64,000 bases of DNA from assembly GCA_001898965.1 (NCBI GenBank), contig MKVW01000004.1, positions 413,307 through 477,306 of the forward strand, read 5' to 3'. How positions within the stretch are numbered: position 1 is the stretch's first letter; the number at the start of each line of letters is the position of its first letter. The notes under the pieces are model-generated. The model saw nothing but the letters and a program-made list of their open reading frames with translations, had not been told where the DNA came from and made no database searches. The translations under genes and the position numbers were made by a program. Below, one piece after another: positions 1 to 9,933 of this stretch. The stretch comes from Rhizobiales bacterium 62-17 (GTDB lineage Bacteria; Pseudomonadota; Alphaproteobacteria; Rhizobiales; Beijerinckiaceae).

Positions 1-1670
1 TCGCGCAATTCCCGACGCAGGATCTTGCCGACATTGGTCTTCGGCAATGTCTCGCGGAATTCCACGGTCTTGGGCACCTTATAGGCCGTCAGCTTCTCGC
101 GGGCGAAAGCGCGCAGTTCTTCCGGCTTCAGCGAGGGATCCTTCGGCACGACGAAAGCCGCCACCGCCTCGCCGGAATGGGGATCGGGCACGCCAATCAC
201 CGCCGCTTCCAGCACTTTCGGATGGCTGGCCAGAACTTCCTCCACCTCGTTGGGGAAGACTTTCAGGCCAGACATGACGATCATGTCCTTCATCCGGTCG
301 ACGATCTTGACCATGCCTTGCGCATCGAGGATGGCGACGTCGCCGGTACGCAGATAGCCGTCGGCCGTCATCACTTTCGCGGTTTCATCGGGCCGCTGCC
401 AATAGCCGGCCATCACCTGCGGACCCTTGACGCACAATTCGCCGGCTTCGCCGATCGGCATCAAAGCGCCATCGGGAGAGCGGATCGACACATCGGTCGA
501 CGGCACCGGATAGCCGATCGTTCCCGTGAACTCCTCGATGTCGAGACGATTGAGGCACACCACCGGCGATGTTTCGGACAGGCCGTAACCTTCAACGATC
601 GGCTTGCCGGAAACCTCTTTCCAGCGCTGCGCCACGGGCGCTTGCGTCGCCATGCCACCGGCAATGCACACGCGCAGATTGGAGAAGTCGACTTTGGAAA
701 TGTCGCGATGCTGCGCCAGCGCGTTGTAGAGCGTGTTGACCAGCACCAGCTCGTTCGGCTTCGAGGTCTGCAAGGTCTTGACCAGACCGCTCACGTCGCG
801 CGGATTGGCGACGAGGATCTGTAGGCCGCCGATGCGGCAGGTGAACACGCAACAGCCCGTCAGCGACAGGATGTGATAGAGCGGCAGCGCCGTCACCACC
901 GAATAATGCGCCGTATCGCCGATGAACGGCCGGGTCCACGCCTCGCATTGCAGGACGTTGGCGACGATGTTGCGATGAAGCAAAGTGGCGCCCTTGGCCA
1001 CGCCCGTCGTCCCGCCGGTATATTGCAGGAAGGCCACGTCATCGATCGACAGATCGACCTTCGCCAGCGGCTTTTCGCGACCGAACGCCAGGAAACGGCC
1101 GAAGCGGATGGTGGCCGGCAGCGCATAGCGCGGCACGCCCTTCTTCACATAGCGGGAGACGAAATTGACGATGGCGCCCTTCAGGCCCAGCAGATCGCCG
1201 GGCGCGACGATGACCGCGCGTTCGACCGTCTTGAGGTCAGGCAGCGCCGCTTCGACCGTGTGGCAGAAGTTTTCCAGCACGAAGAGGATACGCGCGCCGG
1301 CATCATTGAGCTGATGGCTGAGTTCGCGCGCCGTATAGAGCGGATTGACATTCACCACGGTGAAACCGCCCGCGAGAATGCCGAAGATGATGGGCGCATA
1401 AGCCATCACATTGGGCATCATGATGGCGACGCGATCGCCCTTCTTGAGACCCATGCGTTGCAGGCCGGAACCGAGCGCCTGCGCCAGCTCGCCAAACTCG
1501 GTGTAATTGATGCGCTTGCCGAAACTCTCGAGCGCCGGATGGTCGCCGAATTTGGCCACGCTCTCGTTGAAGACATCGACCAGCGTGCCAAGCGATGCGG
1601 CATCGATGTCCGCCGGCACACCAGCCGGATAATGCGCGAGCCAAGGTTTCAGCGCCGTTTGGGCGTCCAT
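1..1670 (-). CDS. fadD: Long-chain fatty-acid--CoA ligase (3' end cut by window edge)
   Basis: ATP-dependent activation of free fatty acids to acyl-CoA, the entry step of beta-oxidation and lipid recycling, at the inner face of the membrane. About 556 residues are present. The AMP-binding P-loop YTGGTTGVAKGA lies near residue 215, the adenylate motif GYGLSETSP in the middle, and the C-terminal TGD and GKILRREL signatures are at the very end, so only a few residues are missing beyond base 1. The ATG at 1670 follows a GGAGAG ribosome site on the minus strand. The gene stands apart from trcR, which is upstream of it on the same strand (about 160 bases). The AMP-forming ligase family is certain; chain-length preference is inferred from overall similarity to FadD. 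Confidence 0.93.
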   Translation of the reverse strand, partial: MDAQTALKPWLAHYPAGVPADIDAASLGTLVDVFNESVAKFGDHPALESFGKRINYTEFGELAQALGSGLQRMGLKKGDRVAIMMPNVMAYAPIIFGILAGGFTVVNVNPLYTARELSHQLNDAGARILFVLENFCHTVEAALPDLKTVERAVIVAPGDLLGLKGAIVNFVSRYVKKGVPRYALPATIRFGRFLAFGREKPLAKVDLSIDDVAFLQYTGGTTGVAKGATLLHRNIVANVLQCEAWTRPFIGDTAHYSVVTALPLYHILSLTGCCVFTCRIGGLQILVANPRDVSGLVKTLQTSKPNELVLVNTLYNALAQHRDISKVDFSNLRVCIAGGMATQAPVAQRWKEVSGKPIVEGYGLSETSPVVCLNRLDIEEFTGTIGYPVPSTDVSIRSPDGALMPIGEAGELCVKGPQVMAGYWQRPDETAKVMTADGYLRTGDVAILDAQGMVKIVDRMKDMIVMSGLKVFPNEVEEVLASHPKVLEAAVIGVPDPHSGEAVAAFVVPKDPSLKPEELRAFAREKLTAYKVPKTVEFRETLPKTNVGKILRRELR

Positions 1671-1829
1671 CTTACTCTCCCACGCCCTCCCTCCGGGCGA
1701 CCGTTAGATTGCAGGGCCGCCACGATGGCGACCTGCGCGGATTAAACCCGCACAGGTCAAGATGGCATCGCTATCGGGTTTCGGCAATTCGGCGAAATGC
1801 CTAGGGCAAAATCGCGAGACGCTACCTGA

Positions 1830-2561
1830 TTATTCTTTGGTCTTGAGGCCTTTGAGCTTGGCAAAGACGGAGTCGACGTCGATATCGTCTTCGGCTTCGT
1901 CCTTATGGGCGGCCTGGCGGGCGCCGAAGACATCTTCCTCGCTCGACGGCGCGGCGCGCTCGGCATCATGATCGCGCGGCGCGGTGGTGATCTCGGCCGG
2001 GACCAGGGTGGCGCCAGTATCGGGCACCGGCGGCCGATCCTTGTTGGCGCGCGCCACTTCAAAATCGAGCTCGATCTGCGAGCACAGGCCGAGCGTCACC
2101 GGATCAAGCGGCGACAGATTGGCCGAATTCCAATGGGTCCGCTCGCGGATCGCCTGCAGCGTCGTCTTGGTCGTGCCGACCAGACGCATGATCTGCGCGT
2201 CCTTCAATTCCGGATGGTTGCGCAGCAGCCAGAGAATGGCGTTCGGACGATCCTGGCGGCGCGACAGCGGCGTATAGCGCGGGCCGCCACGACGCTTGAT
2301 TTCCGGCAGGCGCACCTTAGAGGCCGCCAGCACCAGCTTATGCTCCGGATTGGCTTCGCCACGGGCGATCTCGTCGCGGGTCAACTGACCGGAGGTGATC
2401 GGATCATGCCCTTTGATGCCGGCCGCGACTTCACCGTCGGCAATGCCTTTCACCTCAAGCGGGTGCAGTTTGCAGAAATCGGCAATCTGATCGAAGGACA
2501 GCGAGGTGTTCTCCACCAGCCAGACCGCGGTCGCTTTGGGCATCAGCGGGGCGTTGTTCAT
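1830..2561 (-). CDS. trcR: Cell-cycle transcriptional regulator TrcR (DUF1013 family)
   Basis: 243 residues matching the alphaproteobacterial DUF1013 family, whose Caulobacter member TrcR associates with RNA polymerase and affects cell-cycle transcription. The conserved part covers roughly residues 1-180: an N-terminal segment with LMPKATAVWLVENTSLSF, a central RRGGPRYTPLSRRQDRP block and a helix-turn-helix-like section around residues 110-140 (AQIMRLVGTTKTTLQAIRER). The C-terminal 60 residues are acidic, low-complexity and poorly constrained, as is usual in the family. The ATG at 2561 has an AGGAG site upstream. It appears monocistronic. The family assignment is firm; the cellular role is transferred from Caulobacter. 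Confidence 0.9.
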   Translation of the reverse strand: MNNAPLMPKATAVWLVENTSLSFDQIADFCKLHPLEVKGIADGEVAAGIKGHDPITSGQLTRDEIARGEANPEHKLVLAASKVRLPEIKRRGGPRYTPLSRRQDRPNAILWLLRNHPELKDAQIMRLVGTTKTTLQAIRERTHWNSANLSPLDPVTLGLCSQIELDFEVARANKDRPPVPDTGATLVPAEITTAPRDHDAERAAPSSEEDVFGARQAAHKDEAEDDIDVDSVFAKLKGLKTKE

Positions 2562-2697
2562 CGTAAACTCCTGAAAGCCGTGGCGAGGACGTGGGCGCGC
2601 TGCGCCGGGCTCCGGCCCGGCCGAGGCTAAGCCTCAAATACACACATCCATGACGGGGATAGCGCCTATATACTTTCCGCCCCCCGAAATGGCAATG

Positions 2698-3651
2698 CTA
2701 ACTGTCCGTCGGCCGCAGGCCGCCTTGACGGGCCTCTTTCGGCGAACAGCCGTAAGCTTGCCCGAACAAAGTGGAAAAATGTTGCTGGCTGCGAAATCCG
2801 CAGTTCATCGCTATCATCTTGATTGTTTCAGACTTTCTGGCCGGATCGAGCAGCATTTTGCGGCTACGCTCAAGCCGTCTGAGCTTGATCTGCTGTGCAA
2901 CCGGCCGGCCCGCCTTTTGAAAAAGCTGATGTAGGGCGCGCAACGATATCCCAACACCGGCCGCCACCTGGGCCGGATCGAGGTCGGCATCGGCCAGTCG
3001 GCTGTCGATGAGCGCGCAACAGCGGGAATAAAGCTGCTCCTGGGAGACGGTCAGCCCACGGCTTTCGCCAGGCCACTGCCTCACGAGCATGCAGAACATA
3101 TCGGTCAGGCGCTCGGCATAGGCCGAAGCCATCTGATCCGGGATCGCCTCCCCTTCGGCCGCCAACGCCAGCAGCAGAGCGGACGAAATACGGCCGATGC
3201 CACCTGTCGCCGGAAAAGCCTCCAGCACCCGATACTCCGGCGCCGCCATGGCGGTCCGCAGCAGACCGGTGGGGATCTTCAGGGCCACGAGATTCGTATG
3301 GCGTCGATGCGCCAGCCGATAAGGCGCACCAAGATCGAAGAGCGTGAAACAGCCCGCGCGGAGCAGCAGGCTGCGGCCATATTGTTCCAGCTCCAGCTCA
3401 CCTTCGCGCAGCAGCGCGAAGGCAAAGGCATCTTCGCCATCGCGGGCCACATGCCGATGGGTCCGCACGGCCTCCTCGTTCGCGCTTGCCACTTCGGCGA
3501 CGGTGAGACCGGCGATCGACACATGACGGAAACGACCGAAGAACGGCACATCCTCGCGGGTGCGCATCGCCACTTGGCCGAAGGCATTGTTGATGATGCT
3601 GTTCCAGACAAGCCCGGTCTGAGCGACCCGAGCCATTTCCGCGCCGATCAT
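2698..3651 (-). CDS. AraC-family transcriptional regulator
   Basis: 317-residue one-component regulator. The first ~200 residues form an AraC-type ligand or cupin-like domain (AraC_binding_2 style, with RTHRHVARDGEDAFAF and a GxxxLFD segment). Residues ~210-317 hold the two helix-turn-helix motifs, including GISLRALHQLFQ and the classic CGFRSQQHFSTLFGQAYGCSPKEAR. The open frame continues upstream to 4035, but that part would cross the divergent neighbour, so I place the start at the ATG at 3651; ATG 3636 is an alternative. It is divergent from the binding protein and PhlG-like hydrolase genes at 3841-5806, which makes it the probable regulator of that pair (inference). Confidence 0.85.
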   Translation of the reverse strand: MIGAEMARVAQTGLVWNSIINNAFGQVAMRTREDVPFFGRFRHVSIAGLTVAEVASANEEAVRTHRHVARDGEDAFAFALLREGELELEQYGRSLLLRAGCFTLFDLGAPYRLAHRRHTNLVALKIPTGLLRTAMAAPEYRVLEAFPATGGIGRISSALLLALAAEGEAIPDQMASAYAERLTDMFCMLVRQWPGESRGLTVSQEQLYSRCCALIDSRLADADLDPAQVAAGVGISLRALHQLFQKAGRPVAQQIKLRRLERSRKMLLDPARKSETIKMIAMNCGFRSQQHFSTLFGQAYGCSPKEARQGGLRPTDS

Positions 3652-3840
3652 GGCGCCCCTCCTCGCAATGACGGCCAAGAACCACCAAAGCTTAGTCCGA
3701 GGGCCATCGAAAGCAACGCGCTTTTCAGCTCCGCGCATGAAAGCGTTCAGCACCGCGCATTCCAAGGCCAACGCCTTGCCTGCCACGACCACGGCGCTCA
3801 TCACTCCTGGCGGCGCGGAGGGGCGCCGAAGGGAACGATC

Positions 3841-5115
3841 ATGCCAATATCCGCGCGGCTCACACGCCGCACTCTGCTGCGCTCGGGAGCTGCCACGCTG
3901 GCCACGCCAGCGCTGACCGGCACCGGCCTGTCGCAATCCAACAATGTGATCAAGATCGGCTTCGTCACGCCGCAAACCGGTGCGCTCGCCGCCTTCGGCG
4001 GCGCTAATGCCTTTCTGATCGCGCAAGTTCAGCAAGCGCTCCGCGACGGCTTGATGAAAGGGAGAACGCGCTATCGCGTCGACATACTCACCAAGGATAG
4101 TCAGTCGAATTCGACCCGCGCCGCTGAAGTCACCGCCGAACTGATCCTGCGCGACAAGGTCGATCTCATCCTCACCGGCGGCGCGCCCGATACGGTCAAC
4201 GCGGTCTCGGACCGCGCTGAAGTCGACGGCGTGCCGTGCATCGCCACCGCTTGTCCCTGGCAGCCATGGTTCTTCGGTCGTTCCGGCAATCCAACAAAAG
4301 GCTTCGATTACACGTGGCTGTTCTGCTTCGGCCTCGAAGACATTCTCGGCGCCTTCATCGGCCTGTGGGCGCCGCAGCCGACCAACAAGGTCGTCGCCTG
4401 TCTCTTCGCCAACGATGCCGATGGCAATGCCTGGGGCGAAAATTTTCCGCCCGCATTAAAGAAGGCCGGTTTCACCGTTGTCGAACCCGGCCGTTATCAA
4501 CCGATGTCGAACGATTTCACGGCGCAGATCGGCGCCTTCAAGGCGGCCGGCGCCGAGATCGTTACCGGCACCATGATCCCACCGGATTTCGCCACCTTCT
4601 GGACCCAGGCCGCCCAGCAAGGCTTTCGGCCCAAGATCGCCACCATTGGCAAGGCCTTTCTGTTTCCCGCCGCCGTCAGTGCCTTTAGCGATCGGGCGCA
4701 AGGGCTCTCATGTGAAGTGCCTTGGTCATCTGACTTTCCATTCAAATCAGGTCTGACAGGCCAAAACGGCGCCGCTCTGCTTGCCGCGGCCCAAAGCGCC
4801 AGCGGTGGCCGCGATCTGGGCTTCATTCTGGGCCTGTTCCATGCACTCTTTGAAGTCGGCATCGATGCGCTGAAACGTGCGCCCGCACTAACGCCGGACG
4901 GCATCGTCGCGGCGATCCGCGACACCTCCTACGAGTCGATCGTCGGCCGCGTCGACTGGAAGTCGAAATCCGGCCCGATCGCCAATGTCTCGCGCACGCC
5001 CATCGTCGCGGGCCAGTGGGAGCGCGCGGCAGCGGGCACGCCCCTGCATCTCGCCATCAAGAGCAATGCCGGACATCCGGACATTCCCGTCAACGGCACG
5101 CTCAAACTGCTCTGA
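3841..5115 (+). CDS. ABC-type substrate-binding protein (branched-chain amino-acid/amide type) with Tat-like signal
   Basis: 424-residue periplasmic receptor of the Peripla_BP_6/LivJ type. The N-terminus has a twin-arginine-like leader (LTRRTLLRSGAATLATPAL, residues 7-25) and then the typical first strand IKIGFVTPQTGALAAFG. Later blocks such as TKDSQSNSTRAAEVTAELI and VDLILTGGAPDTVNAVSD are characteristic of this fold. No permease or ATPase gene lies next to it, so it must use components encoded elsewhere. It is 28 bases upstream of the PhlG-like hydrolase and reads the same way, probably one transcript, which suggests it binds the substrate of that enzyme or a precursor (inference). The start is the ATG at 3841; the frame is open further upstream, but that segment overlaps the AraC gene antisense. 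Confidence 0.85.
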   Translation: MPISARLTRRTLLRSGAATLATPALTGTGLSQSNNVIKIGFVTPQTGALAAFGGANAFLIAQVQQALRDGLMKGRTRYRVDILTKDSQSNSTRAAEVTAELILRDKVDLILTGGAPDTVNAVSDRAEVDGVPCIATACPWQPWFFGRSGNPTKGFDYTWLFCFGLEDILGAFIGLWAPQPTNKVVACLFANDADGNAWGENFPPALKKAGFTVVEPGRYQPMSNDFTAQIGAFKAAGAEIVTGTMIPPDFATFWTQAAQQGFRPKIATIGKAFLFPAAVSAFSDRAQGLSCEVPWSSDFPFKSGLTGQNGAALLAAAQSASGGRDLGFILGLFHALFEVGIDALKRAPALTPDGIVAAIRDTSYESIVGRVDWKSKSGPIANVSRTPIVAGQWERAAAGTPLHLAIKSNAGHPDIPVNGTLKLL

Positions 5116-5143
5116 ACAAATCATCATCGCAAGGAGGACCCGC

Positions 5144-5806
5144 ATGGAAATCGAAGCCATCAACGATCTGCTGAACCCCGGCTATCTGCCGTTCGAATCC
5201 GGCTACAAGCAGCTCAAGGACGACCGTTGGCTCGTCGCAGCTTTAACGCGCATGCAGGGCTGCCGCGCCAAGATGATCGACTGGTGGTTCTCCTGGCTCG
5301 GCGGTATCGACCAATATGTTTTCTGGCATCCACGCGATCACGTGTTCAGCGACTGGGAGAACCGCATCGACGGTAAATATATCGGCAGTTCACATCTGGT
5401 GCATGAATATCTCGGCGGCGAAGGCAGCCCGCTCTACAAATTGCGCATCAACATCCGCGATCCGAAGGAATTCTACGACCCGAAGCGCTTCGAACAATCA
5501 GGCGCGTTCGCCATCACCGCGATCATCGGCGATCTCGAACATCCGGTGAATTTCGGCCGCATGACCCATTTCATCCGCGATACCGATTATGGTTGCGAGA
5601 TGCGAAGCCGCTTCTGGCTCGGCTATATCGCCAGCCGCGACCCGGCCGTAGCCTTCACGCAAGATCAGCAGCGCGAAATACGCCGCCAACATGTGACGGA
5701 AGAACTCGCCCGCAGGCTGCATCAGCACGCTGTGGAGGAAATGGGTTATCTCGCCGAAGTCTTGCCGACGCTCTATCGCCGTGTCACGCAGGACAACACG
5801 TTCTAA
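5144..5806 (+). CDS. DAPG/phloretin hydrolase (PhlG) family protein
   Basis: 220-residue protein resembling the PhlG family of zinc hydrolases that cleave a C-C bond beside an aromatic ring (2,4-diacetylphloroglucinol hydrolase, phloretin hydrolase). Visible signatures: WWFSWLGG (47-54), WHPRDHVFSDW (61-71), HEYLGG (87-92), HFIRDTDYGCEMRSRFWLG (142-160) and the C-terminal HAVEEM (195-200). The family binds zinc through two His and two Glu; H66, E88, H195 and E199 are my candidates, the H-x3-E spacing matching the C-terminal pair of PhlG. It is shorter than PhlG (about 290 residues), lacking the N-terminal part. A strong AAGGAGGA site precedes the ATG. Substrate unknown; linkage to an AraC regulator and a binding protein suggests an inducible catabolic role. 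Confidence 0.75.
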   Translation: MEIEAINDLLNPGYLPFESGYKQLKDDRWLVAALTRMQGCRAKMIDWWFSWLGGIDQYVFWHPRDHVFSDWENRIDGKYIGSSHLVHEYLGGEGSPLYKLRINIRDPKEFYDPKRFEQSGAFAITAIIGDLEHPVNFGRMTHFIRDTDYGCEMRSRFWLGYIASRDPAVAFTQDQQREIRRQHVTEELARRLHQHAVEEMGYLAEVLPTLYRRVTQDNTF

Positions 5807-5825
5807 GACGCCATGTTCTGAAGAA

Positions 5826-5852
5826 GCGGCACGCTACGGCGTGCCGCGCGCC
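5826..5852 (-). terminator. Hairpin between the PhlG-like gene and prs; likely prs terminator
   Basis: Perfect 9-bp stem GCGGCACGC/GCGTGCCGC with a TACG loop at 5826-5847, just past the 3' end of prs. Read on the minus strand the stem is followed by TTCTTCAGAA, a weak T-rich tail. It lies between convergent genes and could stop both. Confidence 0.5.
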
Positions 5853-5855
5853 CCG

Positions 5856-6800
5856 TCAGTCGAACAGGCTGGACACGCTGCGCTCTTCGGCGGTGCGGCG
5901 CACCGCTTCGCCGACCAGTTGAGCGATGGAAATGACGCGGATGTTCTTGGCCACCCGCACCGCCGCCGTCGGCTCGATCGTATCGGTCAGCACCAGTTCC
6001 TTGATGCTCGACGAGGAGATGCGCGCCACCGCGCCACCCGAAAGAACGCCGTGGGTGATATAGGCGTAGACCTCGCGCGCACCCTGTTCCATCAGCGCAT
6101 CGGCCGCGTTGCACAGCGTGCCGCCGGAATCGACGATATCGTCGACCAAGATACAGCTCTTGCCCCTGACATCGCCGATGATGTTCATCACTTCGGATTC
6201 GCCGGCGCGCTCACGCCGCTTATCGACGATGGCGAGCGGCGCATCGATGCGCTTGGCCAGCGCGCGGGCACGCACCACGCCGCCGACGTCGGGCGAAATC
6301 ACCATCGTGTTCTTGAGGTCGAGCCGTTCCTTGATGTCGCGCACCATGACCGGCGCGGAAAAAAGGTTGTCGACCGGAATATCGAAAAAGCCCTGGATCT
6401 GACCAGCGTGGAGATCAACGGTCAAAACGCGGTCGGCGCCGGCGCGGGTGATCAGGTTGGAAACCAGTTTGGCGGAAATCGGCGTGCGCGGGCCGGGCTT
6501 ACGGTCCTGGCGGGCATAACCGAAATAAGGGACCACGGCAGTGATGCGGCGGGCAGAGGCCCGGCGCAGCGCATCCATCATGATCAGCAGTTCCATCAGA
6601 TGGTCGTTGGCCGGAAAAGCCGTCGATTGGATGACGAACGCGTCGAGACCGCGGACGTTTTCCTGAATTTCGACGAAAATCTCCATGTCGGCGAAGCGCC
6701 GGACCTGGCATTTGGCGAGCGGCATGCCGAGATAGGCGGCAATAGCCTCGGTCAAGGCGCGGTTCGAATTACCTGCCAGGATTTTAAATTTTTCGTCCAT
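5856..6800 (-). CDS. prs: Ribose-phosphate pyrophosphokinase
   Basis: 314 residues, the normal length for class I PRPP synthetase, which makes PRPP from ribose-5-phosphate and ATP for purine, pyrimidine, His, Trp and NAD synthesis. The N-terminal [18 protein letters not shown], the catalytic flexible-loop region around [22 protein letters not shown] and the PRPP-binding [19 protein letters not shown] are all intact. The ATG at 6800 is the only sensible start. It seems monocistronic; about 230 bases upstream separate it from the lipoprotein gene on the same strand. The product is essential and the assignment secure. Confidence 0.97.
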   Translation of the reverse strand: MDEKFKILAGNSNRALTEAIAAYLGMPLAKCQVRRFADMEIFVEIQENVRGLDAFVIQSTAFPANDHLMELLIMMDALRRASARRITAVVPYFGYARQDRKPGPRTPISAKLVSNLITRAGADRVLTVDLHAGQIQGFFDIPVDNLFSAPVMVRDIKERLDLKNTMVISPDVGGVVRARALAKRIDAPLAIVDKRRERAGESEVMNIIGDVRGKSCILVDDIVDSGGTLCNAADALMEQGAREVYAYITHGVLSGGAVARISSSSIKELVLTDTIEPTAAVRVAKNIRVISIAQLVGEAVRRTAEERSVSSLFD

Positions 6801-7032
6801 GCCAGAAGGCCCCGCGCCCGCAAGCAGAATGCGAAAAGACCGTTTTTCGCAAAATCCCGCTTGAACTCTAAGAAACGTGATCTGTTGCGCCGCTCCTTAT
6901 CAAGCCGAGGCAGAGCCGACAACACGATGGGCGGGACGAGGTAAATCTTCCACCGTTAATCGCATGGCGTGACGTTCTGGCAACAGCTCTGTGGACGGCG
7001 CCAGGCCCTCAATCAGGCCCTCCATCAGCCCC

Positions 7033-7644
7033 TCAATCGAGGGGCGCGAAGCCCTGGGCGCGGGCCGGCAGGGCTGCCGGGCGGGCCGCTTGCGCCACCG
7101 CCGCTCCGGCCGCCGACCCCGAGGCCGCCACCGCTTCCGGCGAATTTGTGAGAAAACCAGCCAGATTCTCGGCGGTTAACCCGGCAATACTGGTCAAAAC
7201 CTGGTCGTCGACCGCGCCCCAGGGATTCCCCGCCGACCCTCGAACGGTGATGGAATCGTCCATCCGCTGACGCCGGATGCGTTTTTGGTCGTAAACGTCC
7301 CAAACCCAGGCCACGGCGACGCCGCTCTCGGCCGGATAAGCACTCATATGTCCCTGAACGACGAAATTGGCGCTGCCCGAATCGGCGGTCACGATGTCGC
7401 GGCTGGCCAAAGCGGTGGACATGGCGGCGACGAACCGGCTCACCACCTCCGGCGGCGCCCCATCCAGGGACTTGAACGCCACCGTCACGCTCGACGGCAG
7501 CACGCCCGCCCGCATGGCGATGCGCGGCGAACGGGTGTCGGTGGCACTGGCGATCAGGCCGCCCCCCGTATCGGAACAGCCGCCGAGCCACGGCGAAAAC
7601 GCCAATAGCACGGACGCCGCGAGCAAATGTCGCGCCTTCATCAT
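7033..7644 (-). CDS. Hypothetical lipoprotein
   Basis: About 203 residues beginning MMKARHLLAASVLLAFSPWLGGCSD, a lipoprotein signal with the lipobox LGGC, so the mature protein should be anchored in the envelope. The rest is a compact domain (SSVTVAFKSLDGAPPEVVSRFVAAMS, then an AYPAESGVAVAWVWDVYD block) followed by an Ala-rich low-complexity tail. I recognise the architecture as a conserved rhizobial lipoprotein of unknown function and cannot name a family. The ATG at 7644 is preferred; an in-frame TTG at 7650 and ATG at 7641 are alternatives. It is divergent from uvrC with about 185 bases between them. Confidence 0.72.
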   Translation of the reverse strand: MMKARHLLAASVLLAFSPWLGGCSDTGGGLIASATDTRSPRIAMRAGVLPSSVTVAFKSLDGAPPEVVSRFVAAMSTALASRDIVTADSGSANFVVQGHMSAYPAESGVAVAWVWDVYDQKRIRRQRMDDSITVRGSAGNPWGAVDDQVLTSIAGLTAENLAGFLTNSPEAVAASGSAAGAAVAQAARPAALPARAQGFAPLD

Positions 7645-7828
7645 ACCCAACCTGAACCTGTTACCAATTGGCCTGCTCCAGCGAACCGTGCGGCCTTGCC
7701 GAGATTGGTAACGGGAAATGCCCGATCGGTCCAGCTTGGGGACAACCTATCCACCTTGCCACAATCTGACAGGAGCAAAGCCGGTAAGGCGCCTTCCAAC
7801 CCGGCGCCAATGCGCCTAAATCTCAGCC

Positions 7829-9907
7829 ATGAGCCGCGTCGTCAGCCGCCCGCCCCAATCCATGCCTGCATCCGAAGCGGATGCCGCCGTGCCGTCGGAA
7901 GAAAAATCCGTCGACGCGCCGAATTTTTCCGACGAAGAGGGCGAAAGCGACGACGATCTCGGGCAGGATTTAGGGCCGGTGCTCGTCGCCGACGAAGCGA
8001 CGCCGCCCGAGCCTGGTTCGATCCAGCATGGCGTCGAGGTCATCCGCGCCAATCTGAAACACGCGCCGCTCGGCCCCGGCGTCTACCGCATGATCGCCAC
8101 CGATGGTGAAGTGCTCTATGTCGGCAAGGCGCGCAGCATCCGCCGGCGCATCGCCTCTTACGCACGCGAGGCCGGCCACTCCAATCGCATCGCGCGCATG
8201 ATCGCGCTCACCGCCTCGATGGTCTTCGTCTCGACCGAGACCGAGACCGAGGCGCTGCTGCTCGAAGCCAACTACATCAAGCAGATGAAGCCGCGCTTCA
8301 ACGTTCTGCTGCGCGACGACAAATCCTTTCCCTATATCGTGCTGACCGGTGATCACGTCTCGCCGCAGCTCACCAAACATCGCGGCGCCCGCAATCGGAA
8401 GGGCGACTATTTCGGCCCCTTCGCCAGCGTCCAGGCGGTCAACCGCACGCTGAACGCCTTGCAGCGCGCCTTTCTTCTGCGCTCCTGCACCGATTCCTTT
8501 TACGAGAACCGCACCCGTCCCTGCCTGCTCTGGCAGATCAAGCGCTGCTCGGGCCCCTGCACCGGTGAGATCAATCACGAGGACTATGCCGCGCTCGTCG
8601 GCGAAGCACGTGACTTCCTCTCGGGCAAGAGCCGGACCGTGCGCGAGCGCCTGGCGCAGGACATGAACGCCGCCGCCGAAGCCCTGGAATTTGAAACCGC
8701 CGCGCGCCTGCGTGACAGGATCGCGGCACTCTCCACCATTCAAGGCACCCAGGGCATCAATCCGCGCACGGTGGAAGAAGCCGACGTCTTCGCCATCATC
8801 GAGGAAGCCGGCCAGTTCGCCATCGAAGTCTTCTTCTTCCGCACCTATCAGAACTGGGGCAATCGCACTTATTATCCGCGTGCTGATCGCAGCCTCACGC
8901 CCGGCGAAGTGCTCGATGCCTTCCTGGCGCAGTTCTACGCCGACAAGCCGGCGCCACGCCTCGTCCTGCTGTCGCACGACATCGAAAACCGCGACGTCCT
9001 TGCCGAGGCCTTGAGCGCGCGGGCCGGGCGCAAGGTGGAAGTCGCCATTCCGCAACGGGGCGAGCGCCGCGAATTGGTCGAGCATGCCACCCAGAACGCC
9101 AGCGAAACCCTCGGCCGCAAGCTGGCCGACACGGCGGCGCAAGAAAAACTCTTGGCGGCGCTGGCGGAAGCATTCGGCTTCAACCGCACCTTGCAGCGCG
9201 TCGAGGTCTACGACAACTCGCACATCATGGGCACCAATGCCATCGGCGCCATGATCGTCGCCGGCCGCGCCGGCTTCATGAAAGCGCATTACCGCACGTT
9301 CAACATCAAGAGCACCGACATCACGCCGGGCGACGACTACGGCATGATGCGTGAGGTGCTGATGCGCCGCTTCGCTCGGCTGAAGAAAGAAGAAACCGCC
9401 ACGGAGACAGGCGAAACGGAGAACACCGACACCAAGCCGAACGACGCTTTCCCGTCGCGGCCCGACCTCATTCTCATCGACGGTGGCAAGGGCCAGTTCG
9501 AGGAAGCGCGCAAGGTGTTGACCGAACTCGGCATCGAAGGCGTCGAACTCGCCTCCATCGCCAAGGGACCGGACCGCAACGCCGGCCGCGAGACGTTCTT
9601 CGTCGAAGGCCGCGAACCGTTCAAGCTGCCACCGCGCGACCCGGCGCTTTATTTCGTGCAACGCCTGCGCGACGAAGCCCATCGTTTCGCCATCGGCACC
9701 CATCGTGCCCGCCGCAAGAAAGACTTCGTGCGCAGCCCGCTCGATGAAATCTCCGGAATCGGCCCGGCGCGAAAGCGCGCTTTGCTGCAGGCTTTCGGCA
9801 CCGCCAAAGCCGTCGCCCGCGCCGCGCTGTCCGACCTTGAAAAAGTGCCGGGCGTCAATGCGGCGACCGCCAAACTGATCTATGATTTCTTTCATGATAA
9901 GGCGTAA
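7829..9907 (+). CDS. uvrC: Excinuclease ABC subunit C
   Basis: 692 residues; the dual-incision nuclease of UvrABC nucleotide excision repair. The GIY-YIG domain ([20 protein letters not shown], near residue 85), the UvrBC-binding segment (about 270-300), the RNase H-like domain with [15 protein letters not shown] and [10 protein letters not shown], and the tandem helix-hairpin-helix tail ([27 protein letters not shown]) are present in order. It is longer than typical UvrC (~610) because of an acidic, Ser/Asp/Glu-rich N-terminal extension of about 60 residues and a Thr/Glu-rich insert before the RNase H active site. If the extension is not translated, the start would be an internal codon near the conserved domain. 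The EutA-like gene follows 26 bases later. Confidence 0.96.
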   Translation: MSRVVSRPPQSMPASEADAAVPSEEKSVDAPNFSDEEGESDDDLGQDLGPVLVADEATPPEPGSIQHGVEVIRANLKHAPLGPGVYRMIATDGEVLYVGKARSIRRRIASYAREAGHSNRIARMIALTASMVFVSTETETEALLLEANYIKQMKPRFNVLLRDDKSFPYIVLTGDHVSPQLTKHRGARNRKGDYFGPFASVQAVNRTLNALQRAFLLRSCTDSFYENRTRPCLLWQIKRCSGPCTGEINHEDYAALVGEARDFLSGKSRTVRERLAQDMNAAAEALEFETAARLRDRIAALSTIQGTQGINPRTVEEADVFAIIEEAGQFAIEVFFFRTYQNWGNRTYYPRADRSLTPGEVLDAFLAQFYADKPAPRLVLLSHDIENRDVLAEALSARAGRKVEVAIPQRGERRELVEHATQNASETLGRKLADTAAQEKLLAALAEAFGFNRTLQRVEVYDNSHIMGTNAIGAMIVAGRAGFMKAHYRTFNIKSTDITPGDDYGMMREVLMRRFARLKKEETATETGETENTDTKPNDAFPSRPDLILIDGGKGQFEEARKVLTELGIEGVELASIAKGPDRNAGRETFFVEGREPFKLPPRDPALYFVQRLRDEAHRFAIGTHRARRKKDFVRSPLDEISGIGPARKRALLQAFGTAKAVARAALSDLEKVPGVNAATAKLIYDFFHDKA

Positions 9908-9933
9908 CGATCGCCGCAAAGACGGGCGCCCTC

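Noticed and set aside
7970-9919. Long minus-strand reading frame opposite uvrC
   Set aside because: Antisense shadow of uvrC; no motifs and no plausible ribosome site.
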